Notes: a model not told the origin generated them from the sequence alone. 57,783 nucleotides of DNA from Planctomycetota bacterium (GCA_029250885.1 JAQXEK010000018.1:1-57783), one strand, 5' to 3'. Positions 1-9,278 are shown, numbered from the stretch's first letter. Numbers and translations: made by a program.

Positions 1-61
1 CGAGCTTGCGCTGGATGCGGTGCAGCGCCAGCTTGAGAGGGTCGACGCCCAGTCATCCTAA
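1..61 (+). CDS. C-terminal end of an unidentified protein (partial)
   Basis: An open frame enters from the left edge at base 2 and closes with TAA at 59-61, giving a 19-residue tail of amphipathic, helix-like character (ELALDAVQRQLERVDAQSS). It is too short to identify. It converges with the lipoprotein gene to its right. Confidence 0.4.
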   Translation, partial: ELALDAVQRQLERVDAQSS

Positions 62-89
62 CGTCGCGCCCGGGACGCGGTGGTGGCTG

Positions 90-953
90 CTATTCCGCCT
101 GGAGAAGGTCGCGGCCCGACAGAAAGCCCGGTACGACAACGCCCGCTAGATAGGCGGTCACCTTGATATCGCCGCGCCCAGCGAGGGTCGGGAGGAAGTC
201 CCTGGGCGCCACGCCATCCGCATTTTGGGCCGGCTGGATGTCCGGCCCGACGATGACAGCGCGCAGGCTTGAATCAGGATCAGTGAAGAGAATGGCCAAG
301 GTCTGACGCCGTGGAATCGAAGAGCCGCCCAGTGAGCCTGGACCAAAGAGCTCTCCCCTAATCGAAGCGAGGGTCGGTTCAAGCTGTCCATCTGCGCCAG
401 TCAAATCGGCCAACAAAAACGTGGCTCCTCGGTCGATGCCACGGGCTTCGTAGTCGCCGAGCAAGGCTGCCAGGGCCGCGGCCGTGCCGTGCCCTTGGTT
501 TGCCGCGGGCGCTTTGGACGCAACTGCAGGGAACAGCCCGTAGTCAAAGTGCTGCTCCATGCCGAACAGCTCGATGGTGTCCAGGTGATTCGAGACACAT
601 AGGCTGCGGTAACCGGACAGTTTTGCGCTCTGGGGCAGGCTGAGCAGCCATTCGTAGGAGCGGCCCTGCTCTTGGCCGGAACGCTTGCCCGTGAGCAGCT
701 CCAGAAGGAGCGCTCTCTCCGTGCCCTCCGGGTCTCCTGAATCGTTGGGGAAATCTAGGGGCCCAGCGAAGGTAAGGGCACTGCCAACGAGCTCCTCAAA
801 CAGAGTGCTGGGCTGATCGGGCGCGCGGTCCGCGAGGATCAGAACCAAGTCTCCACGGAGCGACTCCTTGCCCGAGCAGCCACCTGCAATCACAGGCAAG
901 AGTGCGGCCAAGAGCAGTCCGACTTGTCGGGATAGGCAAGGGAGGCGTCGCAT
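90..953 (-). CDS. Lipoprotein with a degenerate sulfatase/alkaline-phosphatase-like fold
   Basis: The 287-residue protein starts with a lipoprotein signal (LLPVIAGGC, Cys about residue 26), so it should sit on a membrane facing the periplasm. The order of segments echoes arylsulfatases: an opening beta-strand with a single Asp (DLVLILADR), a TGKRSG segment where sulfatases carry TGxxPxxxG, GYRSLCVSNHLD followed by an FGMEQHFDYG segment, and a late VGPDIQP...DFLPTLAG segment. The modifiable Cys/Ser of sulfatases and the usual His ligands are not evident and the protein is short. I infer a catalytically dead or strongly diverged relative. It is divergently arranged with the gene at 1086. Confidence 0.55.
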   Translation of the reverse strand: MRRLPCLSRQVGLLLAALLPVIAGGCSGKESLRGDLVLILADRAPDQPSTLFEELVGSALTFAGPLDFPNDSGDPEGTERALLLELLTGKRSGQEQGRSYEWLLSLPQSAKLSGYRSLCVSNHLDTIELFGMEQHFDYGLFPAVASKAPAANQGHGTAAALAALLGDYEARGIDRGATFLLADLTGADGQLEPTLASIRGELFGPGSLGGSSIPRRQTLAILFTDPDSSLRAVIVGPDIQPAQNADGVAPRDFLPTLAGRGDIKVTAYLAGVVVPGFLSGRDLLQAE

Positions 954-1085
954 AGCCAGAGGATAACAGCCTATCTTCGCCAGGGGGTCCGCCGGCCAGT
1001 GGAGAAGTCCTGTAAGACCATATTCTCAGGGGCTTGTGCGCTTGGGATTCGGCCCGCAAATCCTTTGGGCGGTTATGCTCTTGCC

Positions 1086-2063
1086 ATGATGATTTCCACG
1101 CTTACGCCCCGCGGCGCCCGGTCCCTAGCCCTTGCTCTTGTTTGCACCCTAGGCGCCTCCTGCGCAGGCACGCCCAAGGAGCTGACGGCCACCCCCGTCC
1201 AGTCGGTTGCCATGGGTGTGACCTATGAGGTCGGTAGCGATGTGGCCCTCGCGTGGTTGGACGGCGGCAGCCTCGCCATGGTGGCCGACGACTCTCTGGC
1301 GGTTCTGGAGGGGGACACGAGCAGTTGGAAGCTGCCCATCGAAGCCGGGACCTGGCCGGTCGAACTTACCGCCGGTGGCGACCTTCTCGCGGTCTGCTTT
1401 CCCGAGCAGCGCATCGAGATCTACCAACTTGTGGAAGGCGACCTGCCCCTGGTCTCCACGGAGCCTGACACTCTTGGCGAGACCCTGCCGATCGTCACGA
1501 TCGAGATCAGCTCTATTGGACCCGACCCCTTCGACCAATCTGTCCCGAGTCCGCGACTTGTCTTTGCGATGCGCAAAGACGGCAACCTGATCGCGATGAC
1601 GGGCCCCGCCGGAAATGTCTTCTTTGCCAATCCACGCACCGGCTGGCCAAACCCCGTTGTCAGTATCCGCCTTCCCAAGGACAGCGGCATCCCCATGGCC
1701 AACCGGTTTCGCGGGGCAAACTCAGTGGATGGAGTCGAGGGGGAGATGGTCGTGACCACGCAGCTTAGGGACGGTTCGCTGGTGGAGTGGACATTGAACC
1801 CTGAGCTGACCCTTTGGAGTGAGCCCAATCCGGTCGACCGCGTCGACGCCGTGGATGGCACCGGGGCTACCCGAACATTTGTCACCCCTGGCACACCTGC
1901 AAGAGTGACCAGTCTCAGTGCTACGGGCGAGCTGTTGTGGCGTGGTGAGCTTTCCGCGGGAAGCGCAGATGCCCTTGCGGTGGGGGCTATGGGTAAGGTG
2001 GCGGTAGCCACAGACGGGAAGCTGATCTACCTTGAGCCCCGGGACCAGCGCTCGGAACCCTAG
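1086..2063 (+). CDS. Lipoprotein, probable beta-propeller-like, function unknown
   Basis: I chose the ATG at 1086 (325 aa) because it places a lipoprotein signal at the N-terminus, with basic residues, a hydrophobic run and the lipobox LGASC; an upstream in-frame start would bury it. The mature part consists of short repeated beta-rich units alternating hydrophobic strands and turns (for example AWLDGGSLAMVADDSLAVL, GKVAVATDGKLIYLEP), as in WD40 or PQQ-type propellers. No catalytic motif is visible. It is divergent from the sulfatase-like lipoprotein and convergent with the FKBP gene. Confidence 0.6.
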   Translation: MMISTLTPRGARSLALALVCTLGASCAGTPKELTATPVQSVAMGVTYEVGSDVALAWLDGGSLAMVADDSLAVLEGDTSSWKLPIEAGTWPVELTAGGDLLAVCFPEQRIEIYQLVEGDLPLVSTEPDTLGETLPIVTIEISSIGPDPFDQSVPSPRLVFAMRKDGNLIAMTGPAGNVFFANPRTGWPNPVVSIRLPKDSGIPMANRFRGANSVDGVEGEMVVTTQLRDGSLVEWTLNPELTLWSEPNPVDRVDAVDGTGATRTFVTPGTPARVTSLSATGELLWRGELSAGSADALAVGAMGKVAVATDGKLIYLEPRDQRSEP

Positions 2064-2089
2064 GTGTTCTGGTCGAGCCGCGGTACGCC

Positions 2090-2761
2090 CTAGGGGACTG
2101 CGATCAGCTCGACGTCGATGATCAGCGTGGCGTTTGCAGGGATCGGGCCGGCTCCTTGTTCGCCGTAGGCCAAAGCCGCCGGGATGATGAGCTTTCGCTT
2201 GCCGCCCGTCTTCATCGTCAGGATGCCCTCCTGCCAGCCCCCGATGACTTGACCGAGTCCGAAGGTGACGGACTCTCCACCACGGGATGTGTCGAAGACC
2301 GTTCCATCCACAAGCCAGCTGGAGTAGTGGCATTCGACCATTGAAGTTACGTCACTGGGACTGGCACCGTCTCCAAGAATGATGTCTGCAAAGCGCAGCC
2401 CTGAATCGGTCGTAGTCCAATCGGACGTGGGAACCTCACCGGGAAGCCACGGCAGGTCGGCCCGCTCGAGGACTGCAGCCGTTGAGGAAGATAGCCGGAT
2501 ACGCTGTCCGCCGAAGTCTCCAAAGACCTCGATCGTATAGTGCTCGCCATCGAACTTGGCTGAGCCTGCGACTCCACCCGTGTCGAGCTCGGCCGCCTTG
2601 ATGGCCGCCGCGAGGCTCACTTTTGATGCCTTGAGTTGTGCGCCAATCTCAACGGGTCGATCGGGAAGCTTCGAGTAGTCCGTTTGCTCCGTGAGTACCG
2701 CCGCGGCGCTTAGACATGTGACGCCAAGGGCGAGCAGGAGGGTGCGCTTCGGGAGGGTCAT
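2090..2761 (-). CDS. Exported FKBP-type peptidyl-prolyl isomerase with N-terminal PepSY-like domain
   Basis: The 223-residue protein has an N-terminal signal peptide or anchor (residues about 1-22). A PepSY-like segment follows (about 47-95, [13 protein letters not shown]...[11 protein letters not shown]...). The C-terminal FKBP domain (about 115-223) shows the hallmarks [46 protein letters not shown] and a closing FxVELI-type strand. FKBP domains catalyse cis-trans isomerisation of prolyl bonds, here presumably on periplasmic proteins. PepSY units are usually found as peptidase-inhibitory or chaperone-like modules, so the fusion suggests a folding factor. The gene is monocistronic and convergent with its left neighbour. 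Confidence 0.85.
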   Translation of the reverse strand: MTLPKRTLLLALGVTCLSAAAVLTEQTDYSKLPDRPVEIGAQLKASKVSLAAAIKAAELDTGGVAGSAKFDGEHYTIEVFGDFGGQRIRLSSSTAAVLERADLPWLPGEVPTSDWTTTDSGLRFADIILGDGASPSDVTSMVECHYSSWLVDGTVFDTSRGGESVTFGLGQVIGGWQEGILTMKTGGKRKLIIPAALAYGEQGAGPIPANATLIIDVELIAVP

Positions 2762-2901
2762 GGCAGCGGAAGAAAATGGGGTGGTGGGGTCGTGGGGTAT
2801 GCCCCCGCGATAAGCAGAAGGGCGCGTGGGCGGGTTTGGGGCACGCTGGGTTATTGTAGGGCGCGGGGTCCCGTGGGCCGTGGGGAATCCCGCGGTGGGC
2901 C

Positions 2902-4029
2902 CTAGCTACGCGCCGCCATTTGGGCGAAGATCGCGTCAAAGCGCGGCCCCAGTTCGCTCCATTTGAATTGCTCCAAGTGCAGGGCCAGGCCGGCCATCTT
3001 GGCTTGGGCCTGACCGTTGGCCATGGTGTGGCAGGCTTGAATGACTGCGTCAGCTGCCCGGTGGGCGATTCGCTGCTCTGGCTCGTCGGCGCCGCGGTCA
3101 TACAGAAACGGTGCGCAAGCCATGTGCGCGGGCAGCAACTCGGGGTATGCCAGGTCATGGGGCAAGACGGGCACCAGGCCCGCGCAGAGTCCCTCCAGGG
3201 TCGACAAGCCAAAGAACTCATGGCGCGAGGTCGACACCAGCACGTGGCCGCCACTCAACTGCTGAAGGTAAGCGGCGCGACTCGGCGCGAAGCCGGACCA
3301 GGCGATGCAGTCGGCGAACTGCGCTTCAATCTGGACCAGGGCATCCGGCACGCGGCGGAAGCGCTCTCCCAGCAGAAGCAAACGAAAAGGAAATTCTCGC
3401 TGGCGCAGCTCCACGAGTAGCGCCAAGAACCCCTCCGGATTCTTGTCGTACTCCCAGCGGTGATTCCAGACCAGCACTGGGGGCTCGCCCTGGGCTAGCC
3501 GTGCTGGCGGCTCGATTCTCATGTCAGTGCCAAGTCCAAGCACCGAGGACTCCGATTCAAGCGACTCCCCGAATCCGGTCAGCTCCAGGTCCGGCACGCG
3601 TTCCAGCAGCTCCTTTGCCGCACCTAGAAAGGCATCACGATGGAACGCGGAATTGAACAGCGTGTGGTCGGCCGCCAGGACCGAGTGGATGTTCGTCAGG
3701 CCATGGTGCACATCCAGTCGCTCGCCTTCGCGCACTGGGTAGGTCAGCTGATTCTCGTGGAAGTAGCACACCACAGGGATCGAGCGCAGCCTTGCCGGAA
3801 GCAGTGCGCGCAGTTCGGCGAGATTCATGAAGTCCGACACAAACAGCAGGTCGGGTTCGCGTTGGACGACCTCGGACACCATGCCTATGGCGGCCGTTCG
3901 CATGCGCCACTTCCAGACCCGAGGCGGCAAGCTGACGACGTCGATCTTATAGCGACTCGCCCTCGCGACTCCTTCAAGAAAGGACATGTGCGAGGCCGCA
4001 CCGAAGGGTTCGAGGGCGAGGATCCTCAT
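2902..4029 (-). CDS. tRNA-queuosine alpha-mannosyltransferase homologue (QTMAN/GTDC1 family, DUF3524)
   Basis: This 375-residue GT4-type glycosyltransferase matches the animal QTMAN/GTDC1 family across its length. The N-terminal DUF3524 domain shows [52 protein letters not shown] and [10 protein letters not shown]. The C-terminal nucleotide-sugar domain shows [21 protein letters not shown] and [15 protein letters not shown]. In animals the family adds mannose to queuosine-34 of tRNA-Asp. A queC gene lies elsewhere in this window, consistent with a queuosine-making host. It sits 11 bp after the zinc-finger SDR on the same strand. The family call is firm; the tRNA substrate in this bacterium is inferred. 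Confidence 0.85.
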   Translation of the reverse strand: MRILALEPFGAASHMSFLEGVARASRYKIDVVSLPPRVWKWRMRTAAIGMVSEVVQREPDLLFVSDFMNLAELRALLPARLRSIPVVCYFHENQLTYPVREGERLDVHHGLTNIHSVLAADHTLFNSAFHRDAFLGAAKELLERVPDLELTGFGESLESESSVLGLGTDMRIEPPARLAQGEPPVLVWNHRWEYDKNPEGFLALLVELRQREFPFRLLLLGERFRRVPDALVQIEAQFADCIAWSGFAPSRAAYLQQLSGGHVLVSTSRHEFFGLSTLEGLCAGLVPVLPHDLAYPELLPAHMACAPFLYDRGADEPEQRIAHRAADAVIQACHTMANGQAQAKMAGLALHLEQFKWSELGPRFDAIFAQMAARS

Positions 4030-4040
4030 GGCGCCAGGGA

Positions 4041-5660
4041 CTACCAGCGGGTGGGCTCGTAGTCCTTGAGGAACTGCCCCCAGCAGTGGGTGCCCGTGTT
4101 GAACCCCACGAAGATCGGGTCCAGCACCCGGGCCGCGCCGTCCACAGAATCCAGGGGAGGAGCAAATCGCTGATCGTGCTCCTTAGCGACCGTCTTCTCA
4201 AAGGGATCCTCGTCCGTCACCCACCCCGTATCAACGCTATTCATATGAATGCCGTCCTTCGCGAAGTCTGGTGCCGAGGTGCGGGTCATCATATTGAGCG
4301 CCGCCTTGGCCATGTTGGTGTGGGGGTGCCGAGTGGTCTTGAACGTGCGGTAGAACTGTCCCTCCATGGCCGAAACATTGACAACGTGCTTGTCCCGGGT
4401 TGGCGTGCGAAGCATCAAGGGCTTGAGCTGACTGGTCAGGACAAATGGCGCGATCGAGTTCACTAGCTGCACCTCGATCAACTCTACCGTGGGGACCTCG
4501 TCCAGCTCCATGCGCCAGGAATTCTTGCCGCGCAAGTCAAGCTGCTGGCCCTCCCCGTCGTGGATGCCGACGGGGAACAGGTGTGCCTCATGGTTCTCTC
4601 CGAGCAGGTCGATCTGGCTCATGGTCGCCGCATGGGTCACGCCCTTCTCGAGGGCGACCGCATCGACCACATCCGTGGACAAGAGTGCGCTGGCCGGTGT
4701 CGCGCCGGAGGTGTCGCGGCATTCGAGTCCAGCCTCCGCAAGCTCGGCGCCGGCCTCTTGGAGCTCGGCCACAAGTTGCTCGTGCCCCCGCAATAGGGGG
4801 CGCAGTTCATTGTCCAGGGTCCCGGGGTCTTCCCCGTCGATCATGTGTGCGTAGTAGGCCGGCGGACGCCGCACGGTCTGGCAGGCGTTGTGCACCAAGA
4901 AGTCGACAGTGGGCAGGGTCTTCCCAAGGAAGGCACCAAAGGCTTCGATGCTCGGCGTGTGGCGGAGGTCGAGTCCGTGCACGATTAGGCGCTTGCTCCA
5001 AGCCTCGAAGTCACTCTCCTTGCCAAAGCGCCTTGCGGAGTCGCAGGGGAAGCGCGTGGTTGCGACCACCGTGGCGCCAGCGCGCAAAAGCATCAGGCAG
5101 ATCTCAAAGCCGATCTTGACCCGCGATCCGGTCACGACGGCAACACGCCCGGCGAGGTCCGCGGTCTGCTGGCGCTTCAGCCAGTTTAGGTCCGCGCAGG
5201 TCGGGCACATCGAGTCGTAGTGGTGGTGGACCTGACGGTAGTCCTCCTTGCAGATATAGCAGTTGCGCGCCTCTTGCAGCTTGTCCGATTGGACCTCGTT
5301 TACTTCAGCGGCCTGGCGCTCCAGAAGCTCCCTGGACTCGGCGGCCATGGGCAGGGCAGCCGGCGCGACGGGGAAGCGCAGGGCTCGCTTCATAGCGCGG
5401 TTGCTGGTTGCGTTTAGGGCCGCATCGTCCTTGTTGCGAGCGCTCTCCCGCAGTTCCCGGCGCCTCTTGCGCGCCAGGTTCCGGCGCTCGGCACGGTCGG
5501 GAAAGGAGATCTTCCCTGCGGCGTTACGCAGTCGCTTAAGTTCTTCCGCATCCAATTCCGAAAGCCGAGCGTGGTCCTCTGCAAGGGCCTCAAGCCACTC
5601 TAGAGCTTGATTCGAGTCGGGGCGTGATTTGGCCCCATGGTTCTTATCGGCGGAGGACAT
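4041..5660 (-). CDS. Short-chain dehydrogenase/reductase with N-terminal zinc finger and extended N-terminus
   Basis: From the ATG at 5660 the protein has 539 residues; a TTG at 5732 would add 24. The first about 130 residues are charged and rich in Arg/Lys/Glu. A treble-clef-like zinc site follows ([17 protein letters not shown]...CPTC). The SDR Rossmann domain then begins with [17 protein letters not shown], continues with the NNA-like [12 protein letters not shown] and ends with a YxxxK-equivalent region that is diverged ([16 protein letters not shown]). SDRs reduce or oxidise carbonyl/hydroxyl groups with NAD(P)H. The zinc-finger variant is a distinct subfamily whose substrate I do not know. 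It is probably cotranscribed with the QTMAN homologue downstream. Confidence 0.75.
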   Translation of the reverse strand: MSSADKNHGAKSRPDSNQALEWLEALAEDHARLSELDAEELKRLRNAAGKISFPDRAERRNLARKRRRELRESARNKDDAALNATSNRAMKRALRFPVAPAALPMAAESRELLERQAAEVNEVQSDKLQEARNCYICKEDYRQVHHHYDSMCPTCADLNWLKRQQTADLAGRVAVVTGSRVKIGFEICLMLLRAGATVVATTRFPCDSARRFGKESDFEAWSKRLIVHGLDLRHTPSIEAFGAFLGKTLPTVDFLVHNACQTVRRPPAYYAHMIDGEDPGTLDNELRPLLRGHEQLVAELQEAGAELAEAGLECRDTSGATPASALLSTDVVDAVALEKGVTHAATMSQIDLLGENHEAHLFPVGIHDGEGQQLDLRGKNSWRMELDEVPTVELIEVQLVNSIAPFVLTSQLKPLMLRTPTRDKHVVNVSAMEGQFYRTFKTTRHPHTNMAKAALNMMTRTSAPDFAKDGIHMNSVDTGWVTDEDPFEKTVAKEHDQRFAPPLDSVDGAARVLDPIFVGFNTGTHCWGQFLKDYEPTRW

Positions 5661-5836
5661 GCCCGAGGACTCTATCGGTTTTAGGACGATCGAGGGTTCT
5701 TCGCCCGTGAAAAGGCGTGGAGGTTTCGCCAAACGACACCTGGGTTTGAGGACAGCTAGAGCCCCTAGCCCCTTACACGTCCATATCCCTGCCCAAGTTC
5801 AAAGCTGCAGCTAATAAGGTCGTCGCCTAGGCTAAG

Positions 5837-6167
5837 TTGCGTCTAACCCTCGGCACACTTGTAGCCTGCGTTTTTGGTTTGTCGCACCCTGACCAAGGAG
5901 AACTTAGACGGGCGCTTCACCTTGCCGCGGAAGATGGCCAGGTCGCATTGGATCTATTCTTCAAGCGCTGCTATTCGATTGTGCTAATGGACTGCCAGAT
6001 GCCGAATGTAGATGACCAAGCAACCACGGACACGAGCATGCTGAACCATGATGTGCCGATCATCGCAATGTACTCGGGCGGGGATCGACGACTACCTCTT
6101 CAGGCCGGTTAAGGCCAACCAGCTGGCTGAAATGCTGGACGATTGGACTGCCTTGGCCAAGAAATAG
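5837..6167 (+). pseudogene. Broken response-regulator receiver domain
   Basis: Frame 2 encodes residues resembling the middle of a REC domain (EDGQVALDLFFKRCYSIV followed by LMDCQMPNVD, containing the phospho-acceptor Asp, and VPIIAMYSG). At about 6080 the homology moves to another frame, where GIDDYLFRPVKANQLAEML closes the domain and ends with TAG at 6167. About a dozen residues normally lying between IIAM and GxDDYLxKPV are also missing, and no convincing N-terminal VDDN segment is visible. I read this as a decayed receiver domain with at least one frameshift and a deletion. Confidence 0.65.
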
Positions 6168-6233
6168 CGCCGCCCCGCGGAAATCGCCGGGCGAGGCGAG
6201 CGTAGGCAAAGCGGGCCGTGTAGAGTGCCCGGT

Positions 6234-6794
6234 ATGAGCCACGCCACTCGACGTATTGTGATCACCGGGGGCCCCTTCTCCGGCAAGACCACCTTGATCG
6301 AGGCCCTTGCCGCCAAGGGGCACGCCATCGTTGGAGAGGCCGCGATCCTGGTCATCGAAGAGCTCACCGCAGAGCACGGCCTCGCAGGTCAAGCTGCCTG
6401 GCGCAAGGAGAACACTGGTGCCTTCCAAGTTAAGATCATTGAGAAGCAGGCCCAGCTCGAAGAAGCTGCGGTGCAGACTTCGAAGACCGGCCTAGTCTTC
6501 ATGGATCGCGGGCGTCCCGACGGCATTGCTTATTGTCACGTCTACGAGCGGCCAGTCCCCGATGAGGTCGCGGCTGGCTGCCGTGACCTTCCCTACGACT
6601 GCGTCTTCTTGCTCGACACCTTGAAGGACTTCGACAACCGTGCGGATAGTGGGCGAACCAGCGACCGCACGCGCTCCCTCTTGATTCGGGACCATCTCAA
6701 GGCGACCTACGAAGAGCGCGGGTTCTCCGTCGTGCCCGTGCCCGAGATGCCTGTGGACGAGCGTGTCGACTTCGTCCTTGGCAGCCTAGTGTGA
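6234..6794 (+). CDS. AAA_28-type P-loop NTPase/kinase (NadR/Ttd14-like)
   Basis: The 186-residue protein has a Walker A motif near the N-terminus (TGGPFSGKTTL) and a Walker B-like strand (GLVFMDRGRPDGIAY). The length and the middle segment match AAA_28 family proteins, small predicted kinases or ATPases related to the ribosylnicotinamide kinase domain of NadR. The ATG at 6234 was chosen over an in-frame GTG at 6225. The substrate is unknown. The gene ends just before a strong hairpin shared with the convergent S1-protein gene. Confidence 0.75.
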   Translation: MSHATRRIVITGGPFSGKTTLIEALAAKGHAIVGEAAILVIEELTAEHGLAGQAAWRKENTGAFQVKIIEKQAQLEEAAVQTSKTGLVFMDRGRPDGIAYCHVYERPVPDEVAAGCRDLPYDCVFLLDTLKDFDNRADSGRTSDRTRSLLIRDHLKATYEERGFSVVPVPEMPVDERVDFVLGSLV

Positions 6795-6828
6795 GCTTAT
6801 TATGGACGTGACAAGATAGGGCAACGCA

Positions 6829-6864
6829 CAAGGGGCGGATGGGACTGATCCCATCCGCCCCTTG
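6829..6864. terminator. Bidirectional hairpin terminator
   Basis: A perfect 16-bp inverted repeat (6829-6844 with 6849-6864) encloses a CTGA loop between the convergent AAA_28 and S1-protein genes. There is no long T-run, so the terminator role rests on stem strength and position. Confidence 0.75.
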
Positions 6865-6887
6865 GCAATTCTGAATCCGTAGCTTGG

Positions 6888-8087
6888 CTACTTCTTCATA
6901 GCGGCCTTGAAGAGGTCGCCCAAGTTCGTCTTGCCGGCGTTCTCGTCGCCACCAAGGGCGGCGTCGATGTCGGACGAGGCAACGGATTCGTCGGAGCCGA
7001 TGATGGCACCACGGTTGTCCAGTCGGGACAGGCTAATGCGCTCGGCACCGGCGTCGATGTCCTGGATGCGAACACTAAGCTCTTGGCCTAGGGTCAAGGC
7101 CTCGCCGGCGTTGCGCAGACGGGTGGTGGCGCCGATCTGGGAGATGTGCAGCAGGCCGTCGATGCCGTCCTCGATCTCAACGAAGGCACCGAAGTCAGCC
7201 AAGCGCGTGACCTTGCCGGGCACGACCTGGTCGATCTGATAGCGGTATGTGATCGTGTCCCAAGGATTCTCCTCGAGCTGCTTCATGCCCAAGCCAATCT
7301 TCTTGCCGCCTTCCTTGAGCTCTAGCACCATGACCTTGATCTGCTGGCCAACGTTTAGCACTTCGTTGATGTCCTCGACGCGTTTGCGGCTGATGTTGGA
7401 CACGTGCAACAGACCTTCGATGCCGCCGATGTCGACAAAGGCACCGAAGGACTCGATGCGCATCACCTTACCTGCGCGCACATCGCCAGACGTAAGTCCA
7501 GCCATGGTCTCCTCCCGGGCCACATCGCGCTCGGCCATCATGGCCTTCTTGCGTGAGAGCACGATGCGCTTCTTTGACATGTCCGCTTCGATGACCTCGC
7601 AGATAAAGCTCTGGCCGACGAAGACACTAAGGTCTTCCACCCGGGCAAGGTCCACGTGGCTAGCGGGCATGAACGCGCTGATCGGGCCGACCGTGCACTC
7701 GAGCCCGCCGGAGTTGAGCGCGGTGACCATAGCCTTGACCTGGGAGCCCTCGTGCACGTCGTTCCAAGCCGCGACCATGCGGGCTTGGCGGCGGGAGAGA
7801 CGCCAGATGCCGTCCTTCTCCATGCCGTGCATGCTGAAGTCAAAGACCTCGCCGGGCTTGGGGTCTTCTTCGAATTCCTCGAGGGAGATCACGCCCTGCT
7901 GGCGGGGGCCGAGCTCGACGAAGACGTCGGTGCCGGAGATGCCTTCGATGATGCCACGGGTGAGGCCGCTCTTGTCGGCGCCCTTGGCTTGTGCGGGCTC
8001 AGGACTCATGTCGATGTCCTGAAGGTTGATGCCCGCGAGGGACTTTTCGATCTCGTCGTTGAGCGAGTCGTTCGGGTTAGAGCTCAT
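6888..8087 (-). CDS. rpsA: S1 RNA-binding domain protein (ribosomal protein S1-like, four repeats)
   Basis: The 399-residue protein carries four S1/OB-fold repeats at about residues 41-105, 113-180, 200-270 and 285-355; the last two are canonical (VMRIESFGAFVDIGGIEGLL; RLADFGAFVEIEDGIDGLLH). N- and C-terminal tails are acidic and disordered. Proteobacterial S1 has six repeats, while shorter four-repeat versions occur in many other phyla. It should bind mRNA on the small ribosomal subunit or act as a related RNA-binding factor. It lies downstream of the MamK-like gene but is separated by a terminator, so it is probably its own unit. Confidence 0.8.
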   Translation of the reverse strand: MSSNPNDSLNDEIEKSLAGINLQDIDMSPEPAQAKGADKSGLTRGIIEGISGTDVFVELGPRQQGVISLEEFEEDPKPGEVFDFSMHGMEKDGIWRLSRRQARMVAAWNDVHEGSQVKAMVTALNSGGLECTVGPISAFMPASHVDLARVEDLSVFVGQSFICEVIEADMSKKRIVLSRKKAMMAERDVAREETMAGLTSGDVRAGKVMRIESFGAFVDIGGIEGLLHVSNISRKRVEDINEVLNVGQQIKVMVLELKEGGKKIGLGMKQLEENPWDTITYRYQIDQVVPGKVTRLADFGAFVEIEDGIDGLLHISQIGATTRLRNAGEALTLGQELSVRIQDIDAGAERISLSRLDNRGAIIGSDESVASSDIDAALGGDENAGKTNLGDLFKAAMKK

Positions 8088-8122
8088 TGCTTTTGGTTAC
8101 CGCGCCGTGCGCGGAGAGTGGG

Positions 8123-8167
8123 TATAGAAAACGGTTGTGGCGGTCCGAATCTCGAACCGCCACAACC
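8123..8167 (-). terminator. Intrinsic terminator after the MamK-like gene
   Basis: A 12-bp stem (8133-8144 with 8156-8167) is followed on the minus strand by a GTTTTC run, directly downstream of the gene ending at 8205. It separates the actin operon from the S1-protein gene. Confidence 0.75.
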
Positions 8168-8204
8168 TCTTAGGTGTGCTGACGTGTTGGTCGGACTGCC
8201 GGGA

Positions 8205-9260
8205 CTACTTGAGTTGTTCCCAGTACTCGGCGGGCATGTCGTGGGCGATCTTTAGAGCGCCGTTGGCACCACCGTACATGGGCTCTTCGATCCGCTGGAC
8301 CGTGCCGCGCCCAAGCATGTCGTGCATGCAGGCTTCGATGGCCGTATCCAGCCCCTTGATTTGGGATCCGCCACCGGCCAAAAGGACGCGGTCCTTCAGG
8401 CGGTCTTGGAACTCGGGGTCGAAAGAAGCTACCAGTTTACCGAGTCCTTCGACGATCGGGGGGATGATCAGGCGGCAAGCTTCACGCAGCTGGTCCGTGA
8501 CGTCGAAAGTGGTCGGCTTACCGTTGACCGGGAAGTTGACGATGGCCGGCTCCATGCTGTCTGCGACGCTTGCATAGCGCTCTTTTGCGTCTTTTACCAT
8601 CTTCGGGGAGAAGCTGGCGCCCTCGAGGGTTGCCTCTAGGCGCTCGCGGAAAGCCGCATCCACGAAGTCGCCGCCATAGGTCAAGGTAAGCTGGTCGGAC
8701 TCCTCGGGCATGGTGCCGTGCATGCGGCACAGGTCCACGGTGCCAGCGCCGATGTCGATCACCAGCACGTCGTCCAGCATGTCCAGGCCATAGGCCACCG
8801 CGAAGGGCTCTGAGCACAGCATGACAGAGTCCACGGAGCCGCGGGCGGCGTTGAGGATCGCCTCTTTGTTGTGAATCGAGGCCTCCGCCGGCGCGCCGAT
8901 GACGGCGTACACTAGCTCGTCCGCACGGGGCTTGGCGCGGGCGATGATCTCCTTGATCAAATCGGCTGCGGCGCGCAGGTTGCCCTCCTTGTCGCCATTG
9001 CCGTGTACGGTGTCTTCGCCCTCTTGGATCACACCCTTCGAGAGGGGGCGGTAGAGGTCGACGGACATGCGCTTGGCTAGTGCGTCGTCGCCAAAGAGCG
9101 TGCTCTTGCCGAGGGACTTTTCTGCCACAGAGTCCTTGGCGTAGCCGACGAAAGACGAGACGGTCTCGCGCTCGCCATTGCTCGCACTGATCGAGGTACG
9201 CGATGTGCCCAGGTCAATGCCCAGGTACAAGACGCCGTGGTTTTTCTTTGATTTAGTCAT
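8205..9260 (-). CDS. MamK-like bacterial actin
   Basis: The 351-residue protein has the actin/Hsp70 ATPase fold: phosphate-1 loop GIDLGTSRTSI (about 14-24), phosphate-2 loop VIDIGAGTVDL (about 168) and adenosine motif AGGGSQIKGL (about 303). Beyond the general fold it shares MamK-type features: FVGYAKD after the first strand pair, RPLSKGVI, a DQLTLTYGGDFVDAAF segment and the C-terminal GALKIAHDMPAEYWEQL, which closely parallels the MamK end. MamK forms cytoplasmic filaments that align magnetosomes; no magnetosome genes are seen here. It lies 18 bp after the degenerate-GGDEF gene and is almost certainly cotranscribed with it. I infer a filament with another cargo or positioning task. Confidence 0.85.
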   Translation of the reverse strand: MTKSKKNHGVLYLGIDLGTSRTSISASNGERETVSSFVGYAKDSVAEKSLGKSTLFGDDALAKRMSVDLYRPLSKGVIQEGEDTVHGNGDKEGNLRAAADLIKEIIARAKPRADELVYAVIGAPAEASIHNKEAILNAARGSVDSVMLCSEPFAVAYGLDMLDDVLVIDIGAGTVDLCRMHGTMPEESDQLTLTYGGDFVDAAFRERLEATLEGASFSPKMVKDAKERYASVADSMEPAIVNFPVNGKPTTFDVTDQLREACRLIIPPIVEGLGKLVASFDPEFQDRLKDRVLLAGGGSQIKGLDTAIEACMHDMLGRGTVQRIEEPMYGGANGALKIAHDMPAEYWEQLK

Positions 9261-9278
9261 AAGTCCAATGCCGGCTTC

